From contig NZ_CP011774.1 in assembly GCF_001412535.1 (NCBI RefSeq), positions 2,785,501 to 2,849,500 of the forward strand: DNA of 64,000 bases, written 5' to 3'. A program made the position numbers and the translations under genes. This DNA comes from Limnohabitans sp. 63ED37-2. Its GTDB lineage: Bacteria; Pseudomonadota; Gammaproteobacteria; Burkholderiales; Burkholderiaceae_C. Below are positions 1 through 8,700 of this stretch, piece after piece; position 1 is the first letter of the stretch; each line of letters opens with the position of its first letter. The notes under the pieces are model-generated. The model saw nothing but the letters and a program-made list of their open reading frames with translations, was not told the origin of the DNA and did not search any database.

Positions 1-576
1 CTGGCAGTGGAACAGGTCCATCTGCACCTTCACATTCGCAGCCCCCACCGCCTGCACGATGCGGTGCGCGTGGTCTTGGCGGTTGAGGTGAAAACCCGGC
101 ACGCTGCGGGTGTTGATGGGCTCCACCAGCACATCACGCCCTGCTTTGGCCGCTTCTGCAGCGGCCCATTGCAAGTTGCTGACGAGGGTGGCGTCTGCGG
201 CATCAGCGCTCACGCCATCAGAGCGCAAACCCACCATGGCGTGGATGCGTGGGCAGTTCAGCGCCTCGGCATAAATGAGGGCTTGTGTAAAACCGATTCG
301 AAAATCGGCCTCGCGACCGGGGACGCTGGCCGTGCCACGTTGGCCGGTTTCCCAGGCCTTGGCAAAGCCCTCGGTGTCGGTGCCGCCCGGTGGCATGTTG
401 AACAGCACTTGCTGCAGGCCGTTGGCCTTGAGGCGGGCGGCCAGTTCTTGCGCAGGAAATGCGTAAGGGAACAAATACTCCACGGCCTTGAAGCCGTCTT
501 GGGCCGCGGCTTCAAAGCGGTCCAAAAACGGCAGGTCGGGGTACATCATCGACAGGTTGGCGGCAAAACGAGGCAT
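1..576 (-). CDS. otnI: 2-oxo-tetronate (hydroxypyruvate-type) isomerase, 3' end cut off by the window
   Basis: Isomerises 2-oxo-tetronate to 3-oxo-tetronate in the cytoplasm. The N-terminus MPRFAANLSMMYPDLPFLDR and the following xylose-isomerase-like TIM-barrel sequence fit the Hyi/OtnI family. The 192 visible codons stay open to base 1, so the C-terminal quarter or so is missing from the window. It is the last visible gene of the operon, 16 bases after otnC. Function rests on family resemblance plus the neighbouring OtnK, OtnC and LtnD, which complete the known threonate/erythronate route. A plain hydroxypyruvate isomerase is the alternative reading. Confidence 0.85.
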   Translation of the reverse strand, partial: MPRFAANLSMMYPDLPFLDRFEAAAQDGFKAVEYLFPYAFPAQELAARLKANGLQQVLFNMPPGGTDTEGFAKAWETGQRGTASVPGREADFRIGFTQALIYAEALNCPRIHAMVGLRSDGVSADAADATLVSNLQWAAAEAAKAGRDVLVEPINTRSVPGFHLNRQDHAHRIVQAVGAANVKVQMDLFHCQ

Positions 577-592
577 GGGGTTCTTTCGAGGT

Positions 593-1258
593 TTACCAAC
601 GGGCGCCAAAGGCCTGGCGAAGTTCGTCCAGTGCGCTGGCGTGCAGGGGTGGTGTGTGGGGATGGAGCTGCATGAGCCGTGCGGTTTCTTCCAGCTCTTC
701 AAGTGTGGCCATGGCGGCTGCGGGGGTGTCGTGCCAGACATTGGGGCCCAGTCGCGTGAGCATCACGGCGCGGATCGGTGCACCTTGTGCGGCGTATTGG
801 CGGATCAGCTGAGCCGCTTCTTGGGCCGCATCCGGGCTGCCCGGGCGGTGGTACGTCACCAGAGGCACATGGCCAACTTTCATCACAAAATAAGGCGTGA
901 TGGGCGGCAGCAATTCGGGGCTGGTGGCGTTCAGGCTGAGCGCCACGCAGTGTGTGCTGTGGGTGTGGATCACGCAGCGCGTAGCGGCATCTGACTCACA
1001 CGCAGCGGCATAAATCTGGCGGTGCAAAGCGATGGTTTTGCTGCCCTTGTCGCCGCTGACCTGTTGGCCTTGCAGATCAAGCTTGGCCAGGCGGTCTGGG
1101 TCAAGAAAACCCAAACACGCATCGGTCGGTGTGATCAGAAAACCATCGTCCAAACGCACGCTGATGTTGCCTGCCGTGGCGTGCACATAGCCGCGCTCGA
1201 ACAGGCTGCGGCCCACGCGGCAAATTTCTTCACGGGCTTGGGTTTCGGCGCTGCTCAT
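593..1258 (-). CDS. otnC: 3-oxo-tetronate 4-phosphate decarboxylase, class II aldolase family
   Basis: A 221-residue class II aldolase/adducin protein. It carries the zinc-ligand motif HTHSTH (H98, H100, with H103 after it) and the early TAGNIS stretch (about 28-33) of the fuculose-phosphate aldolase family. OtnC converts 3-oxo-tetronate 4-phosphate to dihydroxyacetone phosphate and CO2. The start MSSAETQ was chosen because its ATG overlaps the otnK stop as ATGA, giving translational coupling. A longer open frame upstream lies inside otnK and is not needed. Placement between otnK and otnI supports OtnC rather than a generic sugar-phosphate aldolase. Confidence 0.87.
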   Translation of the reverse strand: MSSAETQAREEICRVGRSLFERGYVHATAGNISVRLDDGFLITPTDACLGFLDPDRLAKLDLQGQQVSGDKGSKTIALHRQIYAAACESDAATRCVIHTHSTHCVALSLNATSPELLPPITPYFVMKVGHVPLVTYHRPGSPDAAQEAAQLIRQYAAQGAPIRAVMLTRLGPNVWHDTPAAAMATLEELEETARLMQLHPHTPPLHASALDELRQAFGARW

Positions 1259-2523
1259 GCCAAGACTGTAAAGGCTTTGGTGAAAAAGTCTTCGGTGCCA
1301 AAGTTGCCCGACTTGAGCGTGATGTGCACCCCCCCAGTGAATGACGGTGCATGACACCAAGGCACACCGGGGTCGATTTGCGGCCCGATCTGCAGCTGCG
1401 CAATGCCCAGCGCTTGCACACAAGCACCCGAGGTTTCACCGCCAGCCACCACCAACTGTTGCACACCCAAACCCACCAGGCCCCGTGCCACAGCAGCCAG
1501 CGCGTGTTCGACCAAGGCACCCGCCTCGGACACGCCCAGCTGGGCCTGCACGGCTTTGACGGCCTCGGGCTCGGCGGTGGAGTACACCAGCACCGGGCCA
1601 TCTTTCAACAGCGGTGCGGCCCAAGCCAGCACCTGCTGCACCACGGCATCGCTTTGGCCGTGCATCAGCGCCGCAGGGTTGATCGCCATCGCGGGGCGGC
1701 CTGCCCTTTTGAAGTGCGTCACTTGTGCGTTGGTGGCCACAGAGCAACTGCCCGAGACCACGGCTTGCAAGCCCTTGGCCGAAGGCAATTGGCTGGCTTG
1801 CAGCGAAGGCTGGAGGCCAAAGTTAGCGGGCAGGCCAATGGCCACGCCCGAGCCCGCAGTGACCAGCGGCATGCCTTGCAAAGCAGGCCCGAGCCGATGC
1901 AGGTCGTCGTTGCTGGTCGCGTCGACCACGGCCACGCCTACACCTTCAGTGCGCAAAGCAGCGATGCGTTCGCGGATGGCGGCCTCACCTTGTGCCACAG
2001 TTTTGTAGTCGATCAAACCCACCTTGCGCATCGTTTGCGCTTGCATCACACGCACCAAATTCGCGTCGGTCATCGGGGTGAGCGGGTGGTTTTGCATGCC
2101 CGACTCGTTGAGCAACACATTGCCCGCAAACAGATAACCCTTGAACACGGTGCGACCGTTGTCCGGAAAGGCGGGCGTGGCGATGGTGAAGTCGGTGCCC
2201 AGCGCGTCCATCAGCGCCTCGGTCACCGGGCCGATGTTGCCTTCGGGTGTGCTGTCAAAGGTCGAGCAGTATTTGAAATAAATTTGCTGTGCGCCTTGCG
2301 CCTGCAACCACTTCAAGGCGTCGAGCGATTGCGCAATGGCCTCGGCGGCGGGGATGGTGCGCGACTTGAGTGCCACCACCACGGCATGAACATCAGCGGC
2401 CAGAGGCCCTGTGGGCACACCGATGGTTTGCACCACCCGCATGCCCGAGCGCACCAAGTTGTTGGCCAGGTCCGTGGCGCCGGTGAAGTCGTCTGCAATG
2501 CAACCCAGTTTCAAAGCGCTCAT
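1255..2523 (-). CDS. otnK: 3-oxo-tetronate kinase (four-carbon acid sugar kinase)
   Basis: A 422-residue member of the DUF1537/OtnK kinase family that phosphorylates 3-oxo-tetronate with ATP. The N-terminal substrate domain has the family motif ADDFTGATD at about residues 10-18. The C-terminal half has the glycine-rich nucleotide segment around VVAGGETSGA. It overlaps ltnD upstream and otnC downstream by 4 bases each (ATGA), so the three enzymes are probably translated as a coupled unit. Length is normal for the family. Confidence 0.9.
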   Translation of the reverse strand: MSALKLGCIADDFTGATDLANNLVRSGMRVVQTIGVPTGPLAADVHAVVVALKSRTIPAAEAIAQSLDALKWLQAQGAQQIYFKYCSTFDSTPEGNIGPVTEALMDALGTDFTIATPAFPDNGRTVFKGYLFAGNVLLNESGMQNHPLTPMTDANLVRVMQAQTMRKVGLIDYKTVAQGEAAIRERIAALRTEGVGVAVVDATSNDDLHRLGPALQGMPLVTAGSGVAIGLPANFGLQPSLQASQLPSAKGLQAVVSGSCSVATNAQVTHFKRAGRPAMAINPAALMHGQSDAVVQQVLAWAAPLLKDGPVLVYSTAEPEAVKAVQAQLGVSEAGALVEHALAAVARGLVGLGVQQLVVAGGETSGACVQALGIAQLQIGPQIDPGVPWCHAPSFTGGVHITLKSGNFGTEDFFTKAFTVLA

Positions 2524-3419
2524 GCCTTGCCTTTCGGCAGTTCAATGCCCGGGAAAATTTTGATCACGGCGCTGTCGTCTTCTTTGGCAAAGCCCGCGGT
2601 GCTCGCCTGCATGAACATCTGGTGCGCGGTGGAAGACAGTGGCAAGGGGAACTTGCTGGCACGCGCCATGTCGAGCACGATGCCCAAATCTTTCACAAAA
2701 ATGTCCACGGCCGACAGCGGCGTGTAATCGGCCGCCAGCACATGGGCCATGCGGTTTTCAAACATCCAGCTGTTGCCCGCGCTGTTCGTGATCACCTCGT
2801 ACAAAGCGGCGGCGTCCACGCCCTCGCGCAAGCCCAGCGCCATGGCTTCGGCCGCAGCGGCAATGTGCACGCCCGCCAGCAACTGGTTGATGATCTTGAC
2901 TTTGCTGCCCGCGCCTGCGCTGTCGCCCAGCTTGTAAACCTTGGCGGCCATGGCATTTAAAAACGGCTCGGCCAGCGCGTAGGCTTCGGGCTTGCCTGCG
3001 GTCATCATGGTCATTTGGCCACTGGCCGCTTTGGCCGCGCCACCCGAGATGGGCGCATCTACATAGCGCAGGCCCATGGCTTCCAGTCGCGCTTCCAGGG
3101 CCACCGACCAATTGGGGTCCACGGTGGAGCACATCACAAACACGCTGCCGGGCTTCATGCTGGCCGCGCATCCGGGCGTGGTGCCGTCGCCAAACAACAC
3201 GGCTTCGGTCTGCGCGGCATTGACCACCACAGACACCACCACATCACAGGCTGCGCCCAACGAGGCCAGTGTGTCGTGCGCGGTCCCGCCTGCGTTGGTG
3301 AAGGCCTCGGCCACCTCGCGGCGCACATCAAACACCTGCACCGCGTGCCCAGCGCGGCGCAGCGATGCGGCCATGCCCGAGCCCATGGCCCCCAAACCAA
3401 TCAATCCAACTGTGCTCAT
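2520..3419 (-). CDS. ltnD: L-threonate dehydrogenase, 3-hydroxyisobutyrate dehydrogenase family
   Basis: A 299-residue NAD-dependent beta-hydroxyacid dehydrogenase that should oxidise L-threonate at C2 to 2-oxo-tetronate, the first step of the pathway. The Rossmann motif is GLIGLGAMGSGMA (5-17), the substrate segment is DAPISGGAAKAASG (121-134), and the catalytic lysine is in GAGSKVKIINQ (K175). The start MSTVGLIG gives the standard N-terminus directly on the Rossmann strand; an open extension upstream runs into the next gene. It lies 11 bases after the Bug receptor gene. Other hydroxyacids cannot be excluded as substrate. Confidence 0.88.
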   Translation of the reverse strand: MSTVGLIGLGAMGSGMAASLRRAGHAVQVFDVRREVAEAFTNAGGTAHDTLASLGAACDVVVSVVVNAAQTEAVLFGDGTTPGCAASMKPGSVFVMCSTVDPNWSVALEARLEAMGLRYVDAPISGGAAKAASGQMTMMTAGKPEAYALAEPFLNAMAAKVYKLGDSAGAGSKVKIINQLLAGVHIAAAAEAMALGLREGVDAAALYEVITNSAGNSWMFENRMAHVLAADYTPLSAVDIFVKDLGIVLDMARASKFPLPLSSTAHQMFMQASTAGFAKEDDSAVIKIFPGIELPKGKA

Positions 3420-3430
3420 GTGTTGACTCC

Positions 3431-4405
3431 TCAATCCAGTGTGATTTTGGCGAAGGCCGCCACTTTTTTCCATTGCGCCATGTCGGCTTGCATGAAGCTG
3501 GCCAGACCCTGTGCATTGGCCCAAGCAGGCTCGGCACCGGCTTTGAGCATGGCGGCTTTCACTTCGGGCTGGCTGGCCACGCGCTCCAGGGCTTGCTCCA
3601 GCTTTTGCGCGATGGGCGCGGGCAGACCCGCAGGCGCTGCCACACCAAACCAGGCAAAGACCTGGTAGCCCTTCATACCGGCCTCCTCCATGGTGGGCAC
3701 GTTCGGCAAAGCGCTGCTGCGCTGGGGGGTGGTCACGGCCAAGGCTTTGAGTTTGCCGCCGTTGATCAGGCCCAGCGCGGAGGGCAGGTTGTCAAACATC
3801 ATGTTCACTTCGCCCGCCATCAGGCCCGTCAGACCTGCTGCTGCGCCCCGGTAGGGGATGTGCGTGACAAAAGCGCCCGACTGGCTTTTGTACAGCTCTG
3901 CGCTCAGGTGCAGCGAGGTGCCCTGCCCGTTGGACGCGTAGTTGAGCTGGCCCGGCTTGGACTTGGCCAGCGCCGTGAGTTCGGCCACCGTGTTGATGCC
4001 CGAAGCCGGGTTGACCATCAGCACGTTGGGCACGCGCCCCAGCAGAGCCACCGGGGCGATTTGTTCGGGCTTGTAGGGCAGTTTGGTGTAGAGCGCCGGG
4101 CTGATGGTGAGCGGGGGCGAAGCCATGAGCAAGGTGTAACCATCGGCCGCTGCACGCGCGGCCTCGGCCGCGCCCAAGTTGCCGCCGGCACCGGGTTTGT
4201 TGTCGATGACGATGGGCTGGCCCAACTCCAGCGCCAGCTTGGGCGCGACCAAGCGGGCCATGTTGTCGATCAAGCCGCCCGGTGGAAAGGGCACCACCAG
4301 CTTGATGGGCCGCGTGGGCCAGGTTTGCGCAAAAGCGTTGGAGGCCCCAAAGGGGGAGACGGCGAGCAAGGCCGCGACTGCCGCGATCCAGTTTCTGCGT
4401 TGCAT
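3431..4405 (-). CDS. Bug/TctC-family periplasmic solute receptor of the threonate operon
   Basis: A 324-residue tripartite tricarboxylate transporter receptor (Bug family). The N-terminus MQRRNWIAAVAALLAVSPFG is a Sec signal ending near NAFA-QTWPTR. The typical Bug features follow: PTRPIKLVVPFPPGG, the NKPGAGGN loop and a PYRGAAAG segment. I chose the second ATG because AGGA lies about 8 bases ahead of it; an ATG 24 bases further upstream has no clear ribosome site. First gene of the operon, so it probably binds a four-carbon sugar acid such as threonate or erythronate (inference). No TctA/TctB membrane genes are nearby. Confidence 0.9.
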   Translation of the reverse strand: MQRRNWIAAVAALLAVSPFGASNAFAQTWPTRPIKLVVPFPPGGLIDNMARLVAPKLALELGQPIVIDNKPGAGGNLGAAEAARAAADGYTLLMASPPLTISPALYTKLPYKPEQIAPVALLGRVPNVLMVNPASGINTVAELTALAKSKPGQLNYASNGQGTSLHLSAELYKSQSGAFVTHIPYRGAAAGLTGLMAGEVNMMFDNLPSALGLINGGKLKALAVTTPQRSSALPNVPTMEEAGMKGYQVFAWFGVAAPAGLPAPIAQKLEQALERVASQPEVKAAMLKAGAEPAWANAQGLASFMQADMAQWKKVAAFAKITLD

Positions 4406-4435
4406 GGAGAGTTCCTGTTGTGAATTCATCAGGTC

Positions 4436-4441
4436 ATCATA
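4436..4441 (-). promoter_or_regulatory. Candidate -10 box of the threonate operon
   Basis: On the minus strand TATGAT sits about 30 bases before the chosen Bug start, inside TTTGTATGATGACC. The same core (TTTGTATGA) occurs at the gntR start near 29055, where it forms a palindrome. No good -35 hexamer is visible, so it may instead be part of a GntR-type half-site. Confidence 0.3.
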
Positions 4442-4590
4442 CAAATTTTGAGTGAACCTTGCATCGGGGTGAACACGGAGGTCGGGGCCGTTCTGCCCTG
4501 ACAGGCCCTGTCACCCCCAAGGCTCAGCTGAAGCTGAAATCCGGTTACCCTCCAAAACTTCACAATACCCTCCCCTCCAAGGCAACAGCC

Positions 4591-5448
4591 ATGCCCCCCA
4601 TCACGCGCCTTTGGCCCCTTGTGGCCCTGTTGTTTTTGCAAGCTTGCAGCAGCCTTCCGCCCGAAACCTACACGCCCAAGTTGGGCCAAATGGGCAAGGA
4701 CGTGATGTGGTTGCCCACCCGCGATGAGCTGGTCACGCAGATGCTGACCGCAGCGCGGGTCACACCCGAAGACGAGGTGGTGGACCTGGGCGCGGGCGAT
4801 GGCAAGATCCCGATCGCGGCCGCCAGGCAATTCGGTGCGCGGGCCTGGGGCATTGAGTACAACAAGGACCTGGCCGCACTGGCCCAGCGCAACGCGCAAC
4901 GTGCGGGGGTTGCAGACCGAGTTCGCATCGTGCATGGCGACATCTTCAAGGAAGACTTTTCCAAAGCCACGGTGGTCACCCTCTACCTGCTCGAAGAGTT
5001 GAACGCCCAACTGCGCCCCACCATTTTGAAGATGAAACCCGGTACACGGGTGGTGTCCAACACCTTCTCCATGGGCGACTGGGAGCCCGACCAGGTGATC
5101 CGTGTGGGCACCAACACCGGCTATTTCTGGACCGTGCCCGCCGTGGTGGCGGGGCAATGGACCGTGCAAGGCCTGGACCGTCGCGGCACGGCTCGGATGC
5201 AGCTGACTCAGCACCACCAGCGGGTGGGCGGCACGCTGGCCTGGGGCTCGCAAGTGCAGCCCTTGCTGGGTGCCCGCATGGACGGTGCCCAACTGCATTT
5301 CAGCTTCGTGAATGCCGAAGGTCTGTTGCAGGCCGCCAAACTGCAGGTGCAAGGCCAAAACCTGAACGGCGAGCTGGTTGGGCCTTACGGCATGGTCGAG
5401 GTGCAGCCGGAGGTGGTGAAGGTCTTGGGTCAACGGGTCGGTCATTAA
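4591..5448 (+). CDS. Predicted lipoprotein with a class I SAM-dependent methyltransferase domain
   Basis: A 285-residue protein starting MPPITRLWPLVALLFLQACS, which reads as a signal sequence with lipobox LQAC (Cys19). Residues about 45-175 form a class I methyltransferase fold with the SAM motif VVDLGAGDGKI and the acidic GIEYN that follows. The C-terminal 100 residues are unrelated, beta-rich and rich in Q, G and V. AAGG lies 6 bases before the ATG. The combination is odd because SAM is not expected outside the cytoplasm, so either the N-terminus is an uncleaved anchor or the fold has another role. It ends 12 bases before the reductive dehalogenase gene and may share its transcript. Confidence 0.75.
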   Translation: MPPITRLWPLVALLFLQACSSLPPETYTPKLGQMGKDVMWLPTRDELVTQMLTAARVTPEDEVVDLGAGDGKIPIAAARQFGARAWGIEYNKDLAALAQRNAQRAGVADRVRIVHGDIFKEDFSKATVVTLYLLEELNAQLRPTILKMKPGTRVVSNTFSMGDWEPDQVIRVGTNTGYFWTVPAVVAGQWTVQGLDRRGTARMQLTQHHQRVGGTLAWGSQVQPLLGARMDGAQLHFSFVNAEGLLQAAKLQVQGQNLNGELVGPYGMVEVQPEVVKVLGQRVGH

Positions 5449-5460
5449 AGTACTTTGAGC

Positions 5461-8400
5461 ATGCGCTTGTTCTCATACCGAGACCGCCCCGTACACCTGG
5501 GCCCCTACCCGATGGAGCGCCTGCGCCGCACCCATGCCAAACCCGACGACAGCGCTTTGCCGACCATGCAGACCTTGCGCTTTGAACATGAGGACCCCGA
5601 ATCGCTGGCCCACGCCATGGCGCGTTACATGGCCATGTTCGATCTGGTGCGCGACGGGGCCGTGAACCCGCAAATGGGCGAGATCCCGGCAGAACCCGAT
5701 GAACGCGCCCGGCACCTGAAGGCCGCAGGTTATTACTTTGATGCGTCGATGATGGGCATCTGCGCCCTGCCCGCCAGCGCTTGGTTGGCCGAACCGATCC
5801 GCAACCCCGCCGTACCCGCCTTGGGCGAAGAGTTGGCCCAAAGCCAGCCCGCCAGTTTTGCGGCGGGCATGGACATGATCCTGGCCGATGTGCTGGAGTC
5901 GGCCCGCACGGTGCATGGGCCGATTGCGCACCACAGCCACGCCATCGTGATTCTGGTGGAGTTTGCGCGAGACCCCCAACCGGGTGAGCCCGGCTGCGAC
6001 TGGCTGGCGGGCACACAAGAGCCCCGCGCCGCCGTGCTGGCGGCGCAAACGGCGGTACTGCTGTCGAGTTATTTGCGCATGCTGGGCTACGAGGCACGGG
6101 CCCACAGCGCCAGCTGCAGCGACGTGGACTTGGCCCGCCTGGCCCTGGCCGCAGGCCTGACCCTGCCCGATGGCGGCAACCCCTATGTGGGCCAGCGCTA
6201 TGCCCTGGCCGCCGTCAGCACCACTTTGGCGCTGGCCCCTGATCAGGCCCTGGACCCGCAGCAAAACCGCTGGCAAAGCCACGGCCCGGCCTGGTGGCTG
6301 GGCCAAGGCACCTTCAAAGGCGCGTTCCACCGCGACGCCTATGCCCGGCGCGAGTTTCGCCAAGGGGCGCACCCGTTTGAAACCCTCAAACGCCAAGACA
6401 CGCCCACCACCTTCATCGACCACGACCGGGTGCCTCGATTCCCGAAGCGTGCCGACTTTTTTGCACGCGCCTTGTTTGGCGACCTGGGCAAGTCGGTGCA
6501 AGACGACGCCAAGAATGCGCACTACGTGATGAAAAGCCCCATCGGGGCCTGTGCGCGTCGGGCTTTGGGCGCTTTGCTGCTCTTGCAGTTTGGCCCTGCG
6601 CGTGGCCCGGTGGCCGCCAGCACGCTCGACCCCCAACGCAACGCCGACAAGCTCAAAGCCGCTTCTTACTATTTGGGGGTGGACGCAGTGGGCCTGTGCG
6701 CCGTGCCCGAGTGGGCCTATTACTCGCACGACGCGGGCGGCAACCCCATGCCCGCTTACCACGCCAACGCGCTGAACCTGTTGATCGACCAGGGCCACGA
6801 AACCATGGAGGGCGCCAGCGGCGACGACTGGATTTCGGTGGCGCAGAGCATGCGGGCTTATTTGCGCTTTTCGCTGATGGGCGGCATCTTGGCCGAGCAG
6901 ATTCGGCGGCTGGGTTATTCGGCCCGGGTGCATTCGGTGCTCGACGGCGATGTGCTGCAGCCGCCTTTGCTCCTGCTGTCGGGTCTGGGCGAAGTCAGCC
7001 GCATTGGCGAGGTGATCCTCAACCCGTTTTTGGGTCCGCGCCTGAAAAGTGGCAGCGTGACCACCGACATGCCCATGGCCCCCGACCGGCCCATCGACTT
7101 TGGCCTGCAAAGCTTTTGCGAAAGCTGCAACAAGTGCGCCCGCGAATGCCCGTCTGGGGCCATCACCGCTGGCCCCAAGCTGATGTACAACGGCTACGAA
7201 ATCTGGAAGAGCGACGCCGAAAAATGTGCCCGCTACCGCATCACCAATGCCGCAGGCGGCATGTGCGGGCGCTGCATGAAAACCTGCCCTTGGAACCTGG
7301 AAGGCCTGCTGGCCGACAGTCTGTGGCGGCAAGTGGCCATGAAGCTGCCCGCTGCCGCACCGGCGCTGGCGCGGCTCGATGACCTGCTCGATCGCGGCAG
7401 CATCAACCCGGTCAAGAAGTGGTGGTGGGACATTGAGCTGGACAAGCGCACGGGCCGCTATGTGCAAGCGGCGCAAACCCACCAGCGCACCCTGCAAAAA
7501 GACCTGGACCTGCGCTACGAAGACCAGACCCTGGCCGTGTACCCCGCCGACAAAATGCCGCCGCCTTACCCGGTCACATATCCGGTCAACCGCGAAGAAG
7601 GCATTGCCCGCTACCAGGCCTTGCTCACGCCCGCGCAGTACCAAGCCCGCTTGGCAGCAGGCCAAACCGAAGGCTTGGCCCCGGGGCCGCAGCCCTTGCC
7701 TGCTGAGCCGCCGGTGTTTCCGGTGGTGTTGCACAAACGCGAAGAAATGGCCGAGGGCCTGGCGCGTTACGAGTTCAAAGCGCCCGATGGCCGCGAGTTG
7801 CCGCCCTTCACAGCTGGTGGGCACATCGACGTGGTGATCGCCCCCGAATACCAGCGGCCTTACAGCCTGGCAGGCGACCCGGCCGACCGCAGCCGCTATG
7901 TGCTGGGCGTGTTGCGTGAGCCGCCCGAGTCCGGCGGGCGCGGCGGCTCGGCGCTCATGCACCGGGCCTTTCGCGAAGGGCGGCGGGTGTTTGTCTCGCG
8001 CCCGGTCAACCACTTTGCGCTGCACGAAGACGCCACACACAGCTGGCTGATGGCCGGCGGCATTGGCGTGACACCCATGATCGCTATGGCGCACAGGCTG
8101 TACGCTTTGGGCAAGCCCTTTGACTTTCACTACAGCGCGGCCAGCCGGAAAACAGCGGGCTTTTTGAAAGACTTGGCCCAGGCCCCTTGGGGCCATCAGG
8201 TGCAATACCACTTCAAGGACGAAGGCCAGCGGGCCGACCTGATGCAGCTCTTGCCCAACTACGCGCCGGGCCAGCATGTCTACACCTGCGGTGCGCCGCG
8301 CTTCATGGACGGCGTTTTCGAGGCGGCCACTGTGCACGGCTGGCCAGAAGATGCCTTGCACCGCGAATACTTCAGCGTGCCCGAGGCCGACGCCTGGGTG

Positions 8401-8679
8401 AACCAACCGTTTGAGTTGCTGCTGCAAAAGTCGGGCCGCCGCCTGCAGGTGCCTGCCGAGCGCAGTGCCACCGAGGTGCTGGCCGAGGCGGGCGTAGGCG
8501 TCAGCGTGAAATGCAGTGACGGCTTGTGTGGGGTGTGCGCCCTGCCTTACGATGCACAGGCGTCTGATGCGGTGGAACACCGCGACTTTGTGCTCAGCCA
8601 AAAAGAGCGGCAACAGAAAATCATTTTGTGCTGCTCACGCGCCCAGCATGCGGGTGGCGTCATCACCCTGAATCTTTAA
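5461..8679 (+). CDS. Self-sufficient NAD(P)H-dependent reductive dehalogenase (BhbA/NpRdhA type)
   Basis: A 1072-residue cobalamin/iron-sulfur reductive dehalogenase fused to a flavin reductase. The N-terminal half is an internal duplication: LKAAGYYFDASMMGICALP at about 86 recurs as LKAASYYLGVDAVGLCAVP at about 398, each followed by a LGYxARxHS segment. Two ferredoxin-like clusters follow: C553-x2-C-x2-C-x3-C563, and C589-x12-C602-x2-C-x3-C609. From about 745 comes a phthalate-dioxygenase-reductase-like module with RPYSLAG (799), GGIGVTPM (866) and a plant-type 2Fe-2S site C1018-x4-C-x2-C1026 plus a later Cys. No Tat signal and no RdhB anchor gene are seen, so it should be cytosolic and take electrons directly from NAD(P)H. 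The known relatives, BhbA of Comamonas 7D-2 and NpRdhA of Nitratireductor, debrominate hydroxybenzoates. A TTG six bases upstream is the alternative start. Substrate unknown. Confidence 0.9.
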   Translation: MRLFSYRDRPVHLGPYPMERLRRTHAKPDDSALPTMQTLRFEHEDPESLAHAMARYMAMFDLVRDGAVNPQMGEIPAEPDERARHLKAAGYYFDASMMGICALPASAWLAEPIRNPAVPALGEELAQSQPASFAAGMDMILADVLESARTVHGPIAHHSHAIVILVEFARDPQPGEPGCDWLAGTQEPRAAVLAAQTAVLLSSYLRMLGYEARAHSASCSDVDLARLALAAGLTLPDGGNPYVGQRYALAAVSTTLALAPDQALDPQQNRWQSHGPAWWLGQGTFKGAFHRDAYARREFRQGAHPFETLKRQDTPTTFIDHDRVPRFPKRADFFARALFGDLGKSVQDDAKNAHYVMKSPIGACARRALGALLLLQFGPARGPVAASTLDPQRNADKLKAASYYLGVDAVGLCAVPEWAYYSHDAGGNPMPAYHANALNLLIDQGHETMEGASGDDWISVAQSMRAYLRFSLMGGILAEQIRRLGYSARVHSVLDGDVLQPPLLLLSGLGEVSRIGEVILNPFLGPRLKSGSVTTDMPMAPDRPIDFGLQSFCESCNKCARECPSGAITAGPKLMYNGYEIWKSDAEKCARYRITNAAGGMCGRCMKTCPWNLEGLLADSLWRQVAMKLPAAAPALARLDDLLDRGSINPVKKWWWDIELDKRTGRYVQAAQTHQRTLQKDLDLRYEDQTLAVYPADKMPPPYPVTYPVNREEGIARYQALLTPAQYQARLAAGQTEGLAPGPQPLPAEPPVFPVVLHKREEMAEGLARYEFKAPDGRELPPFTAGGHIDVVIAPEYQRPYSLAGDPADRSRYVLGVLREPPESGGRGGSALMHRAFREGRRVFVSRPVNHFALHEDATHSWLMAGGIGVTPMIAMAHRLYALGKPFDFHYSAASRKTAGFLKDLAQAPWGHQVQYHFKDEGQRADLMQLLPNYAPGQHVYTCGAPRFMDGVFEAATVHGWPEDALHREYFSVPEADAWVNQPFELLLQKSGRRLQVPAERSATEVLAEAGVGVSVKCSDGLCGVCALPYDAQASDAVEHRDFVLSQKERQQKIILCCSRAQHAGGVITLNL

Positions 8680-8700
8680 AAACAGCAAGGGAGAGGTTTC

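Noticed and set aside
5461..7460. Epoxyqueuosine reductase QueG for the cobalamin/iron-sulfur protein
   Set aside because: QueG is only about 350-380 residues and lacks the duplicated half and the C-terminal flavin reductase. The fusion matches BhbA/NpRdhA instead.
5473..8613. A 1046-codon open frame antisense to the reductive dehalogenase gene
   Set aside because: It is a by-product of high GC at third positions of the real gene. Its translation is rich in His, Gln, Arg and Val without any domain, and the sense strand has complete iron-sulfur motifs.
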